Of a stretch of 5,142 nucleotides of DNA, positions 1-5,053 are shown piece after piece. Origin of the DNA: Candidatus Albibeggiatoa sp. nov. BB20. GTDB taxonomy: Bacteria > Pseudomonadota > Gammaproteobacteria > Beggiatoales > Beggiatoaceae. Under the pieces are notes generated by a model, which searched no databases, was not told the origin of the DNA, and saw only the letters and a list, made by a program, of their open reading frames with translations. The first letter of the stretch is position 1; each line of letters opens with the position of its first letter. Both the position numbers and the translations under genes were made by a program. The DNA lies in contig JADGDW010000233.1 of the NCBI GenBank assembly GCA_016744725.1, positions 1 to 5,142 on the forward strand. The letters are read 5' to 3'.

Positions 1-95
1 CTAATTCTTTAATGACAACAGGGCTTGGTCGCCCTGTATCCCGGCTTTCAGCCGCCAAGCCTCTAACCCACCCGTCTTTAGCGGGTGGTTGTTTA
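1..95 (+). mobile_element. Right-end remnant of an IS200/IS605 (TnpB-type) element
   Basis: The first ~90 bases are clearly richer in GC than the AT-rich coding sequence that follows and hold three closely packed hairpins. The last is a perfect 7-bp stem (CCACCCG 68-74, CGGGTGG 82-88) around a TCTTTAG loop. Subterminal imperfect or perfect hairpins of this kind, without terminal inverted repeats, are the recognised ends of IS200/IS605-family elements. The transposase or TnpB gene would lie left of position 1, so only the right end is seen. Membrane-protein coding sequence resembling a glycosyltransferase begins immediately after, around 90-100, which places the element-host junction there. 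The exact cleavage point cannot be fixed without the left end or an uninterrupted homologue. An unrelated GC-rich repeat is the alternative. Confidence 0.6.
18..88 (+). ncRNA. Putative 3' scaffold of a TnpB omega-RNA (reRNA)
   Basis: Three stems are visible: ACAGGGC 18-24 with GCCCTGT 31-37 (7 bp, 6-nt loop), CGGCT 42-46 with AGCCG 50-54 (3-nt loop), and CCACCCG 68-74 with CGGGTGG 82-88. In addition GGCTTGG 22-28 is perfectly complementary to CCAAGCC 55-61, so it competes with the first hairpin or forms a long-range or pseudoknotted pairing. TnpB guide RNAs come from the 3' end of tnpB plus the right end, and their guide is the flanking DNA. If this is one, the guide would be read from just right of ~89, inside the disrupted glycosyltransferase gene. 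The fold is seen in the sequence; the omega-RNA identity is inferred, and tnpB itself is not in the window. Confidence 0.45.
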
Positions 96-814
96 GTAAT
101 TGTTGTTTTTTCATTTATATTTCTTAATCGACCTGACTCAATCCTTATTGTGTTTCCTCTCTTGATTTATGCAACTTTTAAAGCCTATCAAACAGAAGCA
201 TCACATCGGATTAAAAAACTCATTTTCCAATATACATTAGGTTTATCACCGCTCATTTTATGGGAACTGTTTTCGATTTTCTATTATGGTTATCTATTGC
301 CAAACACTGCTTATGCTAAGCTTGGAGCAGGTATTCCACAAGATGAGCTTTATGCTCAAGGCTTTTATTATTTTTTAGACTCAATCAAATATGACCCGAT
401 TACTCTCAGCATTATACTTATAGCAATTGCTTGGAGTTTCATCCAAAAAAATAAAACTCAAATATTACTTTCTATCGGGATTATTTTATATTTGTTTTAT
501 ATTGCTAGAATTAGAGGGGATTTCATGTCTGGGCGTTTTTTCTCATTTCCTTTTTTTGCAGCACTTATATCACTGTCATTAGTTAGTTTTCAGGAATCAA
601 TTGCTTTTCTTGTCATTTTTATGGCTTCTTTATTTTTTGGAATCACATCTATCCAAGTAGATAATAACAATGTTTTAAGAGATTCTTCTTTCCATCCTAA
701 AGTAATAGCAAACACATTTGTTAGAAAAACAGGGATTGCGGATGAAAGAAAGTTTTATTTTGTTAAAAATAGAGCCTTGCTCGTAGACAATCGGCAACGT
801 TTTAAACATGATAT

Positions 815-819
815 AAGGG
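815..819 (+). promoter_or_regulatory. Shine-Dalgarno-like AAGGG ahead of fragment 2
   Basis: AAGGG lies 7 nt before the ATG at 827, within the last codons of fragment 1. The spacing is normal for translation initiation and the arrangement resembles translational coupling. It could equally be chance in a broken gene. Confidence 0.35.
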
Positions 820-826
820 TATAAAA

Positions 827-1117
827 ATGAAGTCTAGCACTCATCTTATTGATACTTGCGGTTTAGCAGACCCTTTATTATCTAGACTGAAGGTTGAATA
901 TAAACCCAAATGGCGTATTGGTCATTTTTCCAGACCAGTACCTGATGGATATAAAGCCTCGGTTTTAGCGAATGAAAATAAATTACAAGATGATAATTTA
1001 AGATTATTTTATGATAAAGTCCACCTAATTACCCATGGAGATTTATTTGATAAACAGCGTCTTATTACAATTGCTGAAATGAATCTAGGTTTATATAATC
1101 ATTTTTTGGATAAATAA
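827..1117 (+). pseudogene. C-terminal fragment of the same glycosyltransferase-like gene (fragment 2)
   Basis: A 96-codon frame begins 2 bp after the stop of fragment 1, shifted to another frame. Soluble sequence with HLIDTCGLADPLLSRL (residues 6-21), WRIGHFSRPVPDGY (29-42) and a LITHGDLF stretch (67-74). It has the character of the conserved periplasmic tail of the glycosyltransferase-like family seen in fragment 1, where a motif of the form D-x-x-GLADPLLxRLP is followed by WRxGHFxRxxPxGY. This frame has a TGA at 809-811, so the switch must fall between 812 and 821. One extra G in the GGG run at 817-819 would join the frames. An AAGGG at 815-819, 7 nt before the ATG, could allow coupled translation, so a separate polypeptide is possible but unlikely to act alone. 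Confidence 0.65.
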
Positions 1118-1256
1118 GAAATAAAACCTCAACCTAATATTAATTTTGAGCCTTTCAAATTTGATATAAGCATATTACAACCTATAAACACGGGGCTTTT
1201 AGAGTTTAGGATAAGTTTGCACTTCTTTAGCACATTGTTTAGCATGACAGTATGAT

Positions 1257-1276
1257 TTCGGCAAATTTTTTGCGAA
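1257..1276. repeat. Bulged hairpin upstream of the SPFH promoter
   Basis: TTCGGCAAA (1257-1265) pairs with TTTGCGAA (1269-1276) as an 8-bp stem with one bulged G and a 3-nt loop. It sits about 7 bp before the predicted -35 box. No T-run follows, so it does not look like an intrinsic terminator. It could be a protein-binding dyad. Confidence 0.3.
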
Positions 1277-1282
1277 GCTACG

Positions 1283-1311
1283 TTGACCTTCAATATTATG
1301 GTCATCAAAAT
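1283..1311 (+). promoter_or_regulatory. Candidate sigma-70 promoter of the SPFH gene
   Basis: TTGACC (1283-1288, 5/6 to the -35 consensus), a 17-bp spacer, then CAAAAT (1306-1311, 4/6 to the -10 consensus). This predicts a start near 1318 and a ~40-nt leader. A dyad TGACC (1284-1288) / GGTCA (1300-1304) overlaps the -35 box and spacer and could be an operator. Identified by eye only. Confidence 0.4.
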
Positions 1312-1343
1312 TCACTATTATCACAATTTTAGCTAAGCACTCC

Positions 1344-1350
1344 AAAGGAG
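1344..1350 (+). promoter_or_regulatory. Strong ribosome-binding site of the SPFH gene
   Basis: AAAGGAG, 7 nt before the ATG at 1358, fixes that start. The wider sequence at 1342-1353 is complementary, with one bulge, to a CU-rich stretch at 3226-3238 in the predicted small RNA. Confidence 0.85.
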
Positions 1351-1357
1351 ATGAATC

Positions 1358-2809
1358 ATGGCAAAAGCAACCCCCCCAGATATGCCAGATGTATCTGGCT
1401 TACTTAAGCCTTTTATGCCGCTTATTAGTAAACTAGTTGTTATTCTGTTCCTCATTATTTTTGGTCTGATGTTTCTAGGTTCTTGGTACTTTGAAACCAA
1501 TGCAGGACACACTTATTTCTACCAAAATACATTGACTGGTGGCACAGATGTATACACTGAACCGGGTGTACATTTACGGATGCCTTACTTTTCAAAAATT
1601 ACTGAATATAAACAAGTGATGACAGTGGGTTTTGGGGAGCAAGATACTTATGTCACGCGTAATATCCGTGAGGTCAGTGTACGGTTTGCAGATACTTATA
1701 CAGGTTTGATTACGGTGACATTCCGGTTTAAATTGCCTACTGATACAGAAAAAGTGAAAACAATGCACCGTGAATTCCGTAGCTTTGACAATTTAGTTGA
1801 CTCCTTATTGACTAAAACCGCACGCGATGTTGTCGTCAATACGTCAACCCAGTACACGGGTGAAGAATTCTTCCAAGGGGCATTAAACCAATTCAAATCA
1901 GCTTTGATTGACCAATTGCGTTACGGTATTTACAAAACAGAACGTAAACAAGTGGAGGTTGAGCAAACGGGCTTAGCACCTGTTGGTTTAGGTCAAGAGG
2001 ATTCGAATCAATTACGTAAGTCAAAAACCTTGGTTTGGAAAACAGTCCCTGTCATTGATAAAGCAACGGGTAAATTTATGCGTTTAGATAATCCGTTAGA
2101 GCGTTATGGGATTGAAGCAACGCAAGTGACCATCGGTAATACCAGCCCTGAACAGCAGTTGGAAAAATTATTGTCTGAGAAAAAACGTTTAGTTGCGGAC
2201 AGAATCAAAACCGTACAAGAGCAAGAAACGGCGAAAGAACAAGCTAAAACGGCGCAGTTAAAAGCGGAAATTGAACGCACTGTAGCGAAACAAGGTGCAT
2301 TGAAGCAAAAAGAATTAGCGGTCATTGCTAAACAGCGCGAAGTGGAAGAAGCTGAAAAACAAGCGGATAAAGAAATTATTGAGCAACAGAAATTGAAAGA
2401 TTTAGCCGTCATTCAAAAAGCCAAAGAATTAGAAATTTCTCAAGCTAACCGTGATATTCAATCAGCGAACTACGAAGCAGCAAAATTTGAAGCACAAGCA
2501 ATCCGTGAAAAAGGTTTAGCTGAAGCTGATGTCACCAAAGCAATGTATGATGCCTTAGACCCTGAGATTTATGGTGCAGAATTACAACGTGATATTGCTA
2601 ACATCATCTATCCTAATTTGCGTAATATTAAAATTGAAATGCCACATAACGTGGTTAACTTGGCGGGTGAAAATGGAAAAGCCGCCTTACCAACTAACTT
2701 AGATATATTGTCTAGTTTTGCGACAATCAATACGATGGAAAAGTTACAACAACAAGCTATCGATGCTGAAGTGAAATCAAGTCCTGCCTATAGCGTTCCA
2801 ACACGCTAA
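1358..2809 (+). CDS. SPFH/Band 7 domain membrane-anchored protein
   Basis: A 483-residue protein of the SPFH (stomatin/prohibitin/flotillin/HflK-C) superfamily. These oligomerise on membranes into ring- or cage-like scaffolds that organise microdomains or control membrane proteases. Order: short polar N-terminus; one hydrophobic anchor (about 23-43); SPFH domain (about 45-262), with the TEPGVHLRMPYF stretch (67-78) and the VTFRFKLP strand (120-127) typical of the fold; a long charged coiled coil rich in Glu, Lys, Gln and Ala (about 265-395); then a C-terminal region with YPNLRNIKIEMPHNVV (418-433). The coiled coil repeats a segment, LAVIAKQREVE (320-330) and LAVIQKAKELE (349-359), 29 residues apart. 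A polar stretch around 200-245 interrupts the end of the SPFH domain. No NfeD-type partner or hflK/hflC pair is adjacent, so the specific subfamily is open. Start supported by AAAGGAG at 7 nt. Apparently monocistronic. Confidence 0.9.
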   Translation: MAKATPPDMPDVSGLLKPFMPLISKLVVILFLIIFGLMFLGSWYFETNAGHTYFYQNTLTGGTDVYTEPGVHLRMPYFSKITEYKQVMTVGFGEQDTYVTRNIREVSVRFADTYTGLITVTFRFKLPTDTEKVKTMHREFRSFDNLVDSLLTKTARDVVVNTSTQYTGEEFFQGALNQFKSALIDQLRYGIYKTERKQVEVEQTGLAPVGLGQEDSNQLRKSKTLVWKTVPVIDKATGKFMRLDNPLERYGIEATQVTIGNTSPEQQLEKLLSEKKRLVADRIKTVQEQETAKEQAKTAQLKAEIERTVAKQGALKQKELAVIAKQREVEEAEKQADKEIIEQQKLKDLAVIQKAKELEISQANRDIQSANYEAAKFEAQAIREKGLAEADVTKAMYDALDPEIYGAELQRDIANIIYPNLRNIKIEMPHNVVNLAGENGKAALPTNLDILSSFATINTMEKLQQQAIDAEVKSSPAYSVPTR

Positions 2810-2825
2810 ACTGCCTCTGCAACTT

Positions 2826-2861
2826 GCCCATTCTGCTTTTTATGTGGAGTGGGCTTATTAT
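2826..2861 (+). terminator. Candidate terminator after the SPFH gene
   Basis: GCCCATTC (2826-2833) pairs with GAGTGGGC (2847-2854), an 8-bp stem with one G-U. It can be extended inward to 11 bp with two more G-U pairs, leaving a 7-nt loop. TTATTAT follows. It starts 16 bp after the SPFH stop. The T-tract is interrupted, so termination strength is uncertain. Confidence 0.5.
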
Positions 2862-2988
2862 CGCAATGATGCACAGCATCAATCCAAACTAAAAAGTGCT
2901 GATTATCGGCATAATTGCACTAGTTATCATAGGATGGATTGCAACTTGAATTTGGGAATGATACAGGCAGGAATTTGCTTTGAAGAAT

Positions 2989-3027
2989 TTTTAAAGCCAA
3001 CAAATCAATGGTTTGCTGACTTTAAAA
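2989..3027. repeat. AT-rich inverted repeat upstream of the small-RNA promoter
   Basis: TTTTAAAG (2989-2996) and CTTTAAAA (3020-3027) are perfect inverted copies. Inside them CAAA (3001-3004) pairs with TTTG (3012-3015), separated by a 4x4 internal loop. The stem is too AT-rich for a confident terminator and no clean T-run follows on the plus strand. Possible protein-binding dyad or weak transcript end. Confidence 0.3.
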
Positions 3028-3089
3028 TTTAATAAAAATTAAAAAAACATCAAAAAATGTTTGACAAATAAAACTGAATAAAGTATCTT
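3028..3089 (+). promoter_or_regulatory. Strong sigma-70-like promoter with A-tract UP element
   Basis: A perfect TTGACA (3061-3066), a 17-bp spacer and TATCTT (3084-3089, 4/6). The ~30 bp upstream are A-tracts at 3033-3057, like the UP elements that bind RNA polymerase alpha subunits at stable-RNA promoters. An inverted repeat AAACAT (3045-3050) / ATGTTT (3057-3062) overlaps the -35 box and could be an operator. Predicted transcription start near 3096. No good ORF follows, which points to a non-coding transcript. Confidence 0.6.
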
Positions 3090-3095
3090 GTTATC

Positions 3096-3276
3096 CAAGT
3101 TGTTGCAGTGCACAAAACAAGAACAGCACAGACACGCTTTATAGAGAAGACAGATTTTTTATAAGTTTATCACAACTTTTTTATTCGCTGATAACCTTTT
3201 GTAGTACAGATTTTACCATCTCCTCCATCCTCCTTTGGTGGTTTGGCGCGATATGAAAAACGTCGCGCCCTTTTTT
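3096..3276 (+). ncRNA. Predicted small RNA with CU-rich anti-Shine-Dalgarno segment
   Basis: Bounded by the promoter ending at 3089 and the perfect terminator at 3245-3276, giving a transcript of about 180 nt with no credible reading frame. The 5' end AAGTTGT (3097-3103) is perfectly complementary to ACAACTT (3172-3178), closing a long-range stem. GATAAC (3190-3195) may pair with TTATC at 3167-3171, or with GTTATC (3090-3095) if transcription starts earlier. Two anti-Shine-Dalgarno blocks, TCTCCTCC (3219-3226) and TCCTCCTTT (3228-3236), appear largely unpaired between that fold and the terminator. CU-rich single-stranded motifs mark several base-pairing regulatory RNA classes. I do not recognise it as 6S RNA, tmRNA, SRP RNA, RNase P RNA or a GGA-rich CsrB/RsmZ-type RNA. 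Expression and ends are inferred. Confidence 0.55.
3245..3276 (+). terminator. Strong intrinsic terminator of the small RNA
   Basis: GGCGCGA (3245-3251) and TCGCGCC (3263-3269) form a perfect 7-bp GC-rich stem with an 11-nt loop, followed by C and six T's (3271-3276). The T-run sets the direction: plus strand. It is about 435 bp past the SPFH stop and about 300 bp before gspL, so it serves a transcript of its own. Confidence 0.85.
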
Positions 3277-3510
3277 AAAACTTCCTCCATTCTAAACCTA
3301 AAAATCTAAATTTCAAGCTATTCATTAATAATTAAACATTAATACACTGTTTATAGTGACAAGATTTAATCTTAACCATTTGATTATAATTGTATTAATA
3401 GTTATTATTCTGCTTTCAAAAATTTCAATCTCCCAAAATCTTCCGTATTTTTCCATATCTCATATATCCAAAGACTACTATGAACTGAATATACCCAAAA
3501 TAAGGCAATA
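3277..3510. other. AT-rich intergenic stretch without a gene
   Basis: No supportable ORF on either strand. It holds a third CU-rich copy, CCTCCAT at 3284-3290 (also at 3222-3228, 62 bp earlier), just past the terminator. It also holds paired ATTAAT motifs around 3325-3343 and a near-perfect palindrome AAGATT-T-AATCTT at 3361-3373. A TATAAT at 3385-3390 lacks a matching -35. None of these supports a firm function. Confidence 0.4.
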
Positions 3511-3540
3511 TTGGATTAGCAGTGCGGGTTAGGATAGAAT
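3511..3540 (+). promoter_or_regulatory. Candidate promoter of gspL
   Basis: TAGAAT (3535-3540) is 5/6 to the -10 consensus. TTGGAT (3511-3516) at 18-bp spacing matches only half of the -35 consensus. Predicted leader about 25 nt. No Shine-Dalgarno is seen before the ATG at 3573. Confidence 0.35.
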
Positions 3541-3572
3541 GTCTGCTTTCGTTTGAACCTCTTGCTTGACTT

Positions 3573-4778
3573 ATGCGTACCGCTTTACTGGTTTATTATC
3601 ATTCTCCTCAGCAGGTTAGTTGGATTCAGTTTCAAGCTCCTGCAAAAATACTCAATACACGTCTAAATATCAGCATTGAAACGCTGCCTAAACAATGTTA
3701 TCCCGTTTATGTATTGTTTGTCGGTACACAATGCACATTGCAACAAGCAGAAACCCCAACCAAGCAACGTCAACGCCTGATTCAAGCCATACCTTATATT
3801 TTAGAAGAACAATTGGCTCAAGATGTGGAAGGGTTGCATTTTGCAATCGGATCGCCGCGTGACAATGATGTTGCTGTTGCCGTCGTTGCTCATGAAACAA
3901 TGCAAACTTGTTTACACGCATTTCATCAGCAAAATATCCAGCCTACTGTGATTTTGCCCGAAATGTTAGCATTACCTTACCATGGTGAAAGTACTTGGAG
4001 TGTGATGCTATGGGAAGAAAAAGTGATTGTGCGTACTGGGGAGTCAGCAGGATTTAGTATTGAGCTGGGTAATGTTTCGGCGTTATTGCAAACTCAAGCG
4101 ACTTTACCCGAAAAAATTCATGTGTTTTCCAGTCCGCAAAATGAAGCCTTGCTCACAACATTGCATGGTTTGGGTGTTAATGTAGAACAGCATTCTCACT
4201 CAGAGCCAACGCTTGCATGGTTTCTGCGTAGCCTAAAGCCAAATAACCCACTTAATTTACTGCAAAACAAGTATTTACCTCAAAATAAGGTCACTTCATT
4301 ATGGGAAAATTTGCGATTAACTGCTGCATTAGCAAGCCTATTAGCAATCATATTAATTGGGCAAATTTGGTTTGATGTACAAAAATTAACTCAACAGCGT
4401 GAGCAACTGAACCAGCAGATTAATCAGCTTTATCGCAAAACATTTCCAGAGGCACGAAAAATAGTCAATGCTCGTGCCCAAATGGAACAAAAACTGCATG
4501 TTTTTCAGCAGCAAAACCAACAGCCCGTTGCACCATCATTTTTGCAACTGCTTAAGTCAATCAGCCCTATACTAGCGCAGGCAAAAGACTTTCAGCTCAA
4601 ACGGCTAGACTATCGACATGGTAATTTTGATTTACAAATAACCATTGCAGATTTACAGACATTAGAGAAATTAAAACAACAGCTTATGCGCGAAAACCTT
4701 CAGGTCGAAATTAATTCAGCCGTGAGCCAAAACAATTTTGTAAAAAGTCGCTTGCGAATAAAATATATTGTTAAATAA
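3573..4778 (+). CDS. gspL: Type II secretion system protein GspL
   Basis: A 401-residue bitopic inner-membrane subunit of the type II secretion platform. GspL recruits the ATPase GspE through its cytoplasmic part and binds GspM on the periplasmic side. Order: cytoplasmic actin-like domain (about 1-235), with LPEMLALPY (128-136), the following WSVMLWEEKVIVRTGESAG strand pair (142-160) and the PLNLLQNKY linker motif (226-234); one membrane helix (about 248-267); a Gln-rich coiled segment (268-287); YRKTFPEARKIVNARAQMEQKL (287-308), the family's characteristic juxtamembrane motif; and a periplasmic ferredoxin-like domain (about 320-401). Length is normal for the family. The ATG at 3573 is the only start that keeps the first strand, although no ribosome-binding site is visible. 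Unusually it is not in a gsp operon: nothing precedes it on this strand for over 700 bp, and gspM does not follow. Confidence 0.9.
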   Translation: MRTALLVYYHSPQQVSWIQFQAPAKILNTRLNISIETLPKQCYPVYVLFVGTQCTLQQAETPTKQRQRLIQAIPYILEEQLAQDVEGLHFAIGSPRDNDVAVAVVAHETMQTCLHAFHQQNIQPTVILPEMLALPYHGESTWSVMLWEEKVIVRTGESAGFSIELGNVSALLQTQATLPEKIHVFSSPQNEALLTTLHGLGVNVEQHSHSEPTLAWFLRSLKPNNPLNLLQNKYLPQNKVTSLWENLRLTAALASLLAIILIGQIWFDVQKLTQQREQLNQQINQLYRKTFPEARKIVNARAQMEQKLHVFQQQNQQPVAPSFLQLLKSISPILAQAKDFQLKRLDYRHGNFDLQITIADLQTLEKLKQQLMRENLQVEINSAVSQNNFVKSRLRIKYIVK

Positions 4779-4784
4779 TAGTGG

Positions 4785-5039
4785 CTAGCTTTCGTATTTG
4801 ATTTTCATGCTCAGAATATAAAATGTAAGTAATAATGTTACCGCATTTGCAGCTACAAGATGTACAGCCCCTAATAGCACGCCGTAAACTAGCCATAAAA
4901 TAACTGGCATTGTAAATAAGAACAGCATTGCAAAAGAAAATTCGGCTGTTTCTCTGGTTTTGTACGCTTTATAGGCAAGGGGTAAGCAAGTGTAAATGCC
5001 TATAACGGCAACAAGCAATCCTAGGAAGTCCGTTGTCAT
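4785..5039 (-). CDS. SemiSWEET (MtN3/PQ-loop) sugar transporter
   Basis: An 84-residue protein with three predicted helices (about 4-23, 35-55 and 60-80), the size of bacterial SemiSWEETs, which dimerise to make one sugar-conducting pore in the inner membrane. Helix 1 ends TCLPLAYKAYKTRET (17-31), aligning with the family's PQ motif followed by a K-T/S loop. W49 and N65 sit at the spacing of the conserved Trp/Asn sugar-binding pair known in SemiSWEET structures. The motif reads Pro-Leu (20-21) rather than Pro-Gln, a departure from the usual signature. Start supported by AAAGG (minus strand, 5052-5048), 8 nt upstream, with a second AGG nearer. It converges on gspL with 6 bp between stop codons and no terminator stem. 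The substrate cannot be told from sequence. Confidence 0.88.
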   Translation of the reverse strand: MTTDFLGLLVAVIGIYTCLPLAYKAYKTRETAEFSFAMLFLFTMPVILWLVYGVLLGAVHLVAANAVTLLLTFYILSMKIKYES

Positions 5040-5047
5040 TGTTCCTA

Positions 5048-5053
5048 CCTTTC
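5048..5053 (-). promoter_or_regulatory. Ribosome-binding site of the SemiSWEET gene
   Basis: Minus strand GAAAGG, 8 nt before the ATG at 5039, with an overlapping weaker AGGA closer in (5046-5043). A TATACT-like -10 (plus 5131-5136) lies at the window edge, with its -35 out of view. Confidence 0.55.

Larger units (their letters stand above)
12..824 (+). pseudogene. 5'-truncated GT-C glycosyltransferase-like membrane protein (fragment 1)
   Basis: Open frame of 270 codons, but the first ~26 residues are translated from the transposon-end hairpins and the ATG at 12 has no Shine-Dalgarno, so this is not a native start. Real protein appears from about residue 27: hydrophobic segments around 27-55, 71-90, 131-165 and 180-213, separated by polar loops. 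Motifs include NRPDS (39-43), YYGYLLPNTAYAKL (91-104), IRGDFMSGRFF (167-177) and GIADERKFYF (241-250). From memory these resemble polytopic GT-C transferases related to arabinofuranosyl/mannosyltransferase-like proteins, which use lipid-linked sugars at the outer face of the inner membrane. The N-terminal half, which in GT-C enzymes carries the first catalytic acidic loop, is missing. The frame ends at 822-824 just before conserved C-terminal sequence continues in another frame. Almost certainly inactive; the family call is moderate. Confidence 0.65.

Noticed and set aside
1696..1896. 66-codon minus-strand ORF inside the SPFH gene
   Set aside because: Antisense shadow of a well-supported domain.
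2104..2412. 102-codon minus-strand ORF inside the SPFH gene
   Set aside because: Ser/Cys/Phe-rich shadow of the Lys/Glu/Gln/Ala coiled coil on the other strand; no start signals of its own.
2844..3032. 62-codon plus-strand ORF
   Set aside because: Its ATG lies within the terminator-like hairpin, no Shine-Dalgarno precedes it, and the composition (many His, Tyr, Asn, Cys) fits no protein pattern. Another frame of the same stretch looks more protein-like.
3182..3238. Minus-strand AAAGGAGG followed by ATG codons (15-residue ORF), an alternative reading of the CU-rich block
   Set aside because: The Shine-Dalgarno abuts the first ATG, the peptide is only 12-15 residues with no recognisable pattern, and both promoter and T-run orientation support a plus-strand transcript.
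3096..3276. Assignment of the small RNA to 6S RNA on size grounds
   Set aside because: The length is similar, but the long terminal stem closed by the two ends and the central bubble of 6S RNA are not seen; the 3' end is an independent terminator.
3253..3309. 18-codon ORF starting inside the terminator loop
   Set aside because: Starts in the loop of an intrinsic terminator without a ribosome-binding site.
3688..3921. 77-codon minus-strand ORF inside gspL
   Set aside because: Antisense shadow of a recognised gene; His/Arg/Gln-rich artefact.
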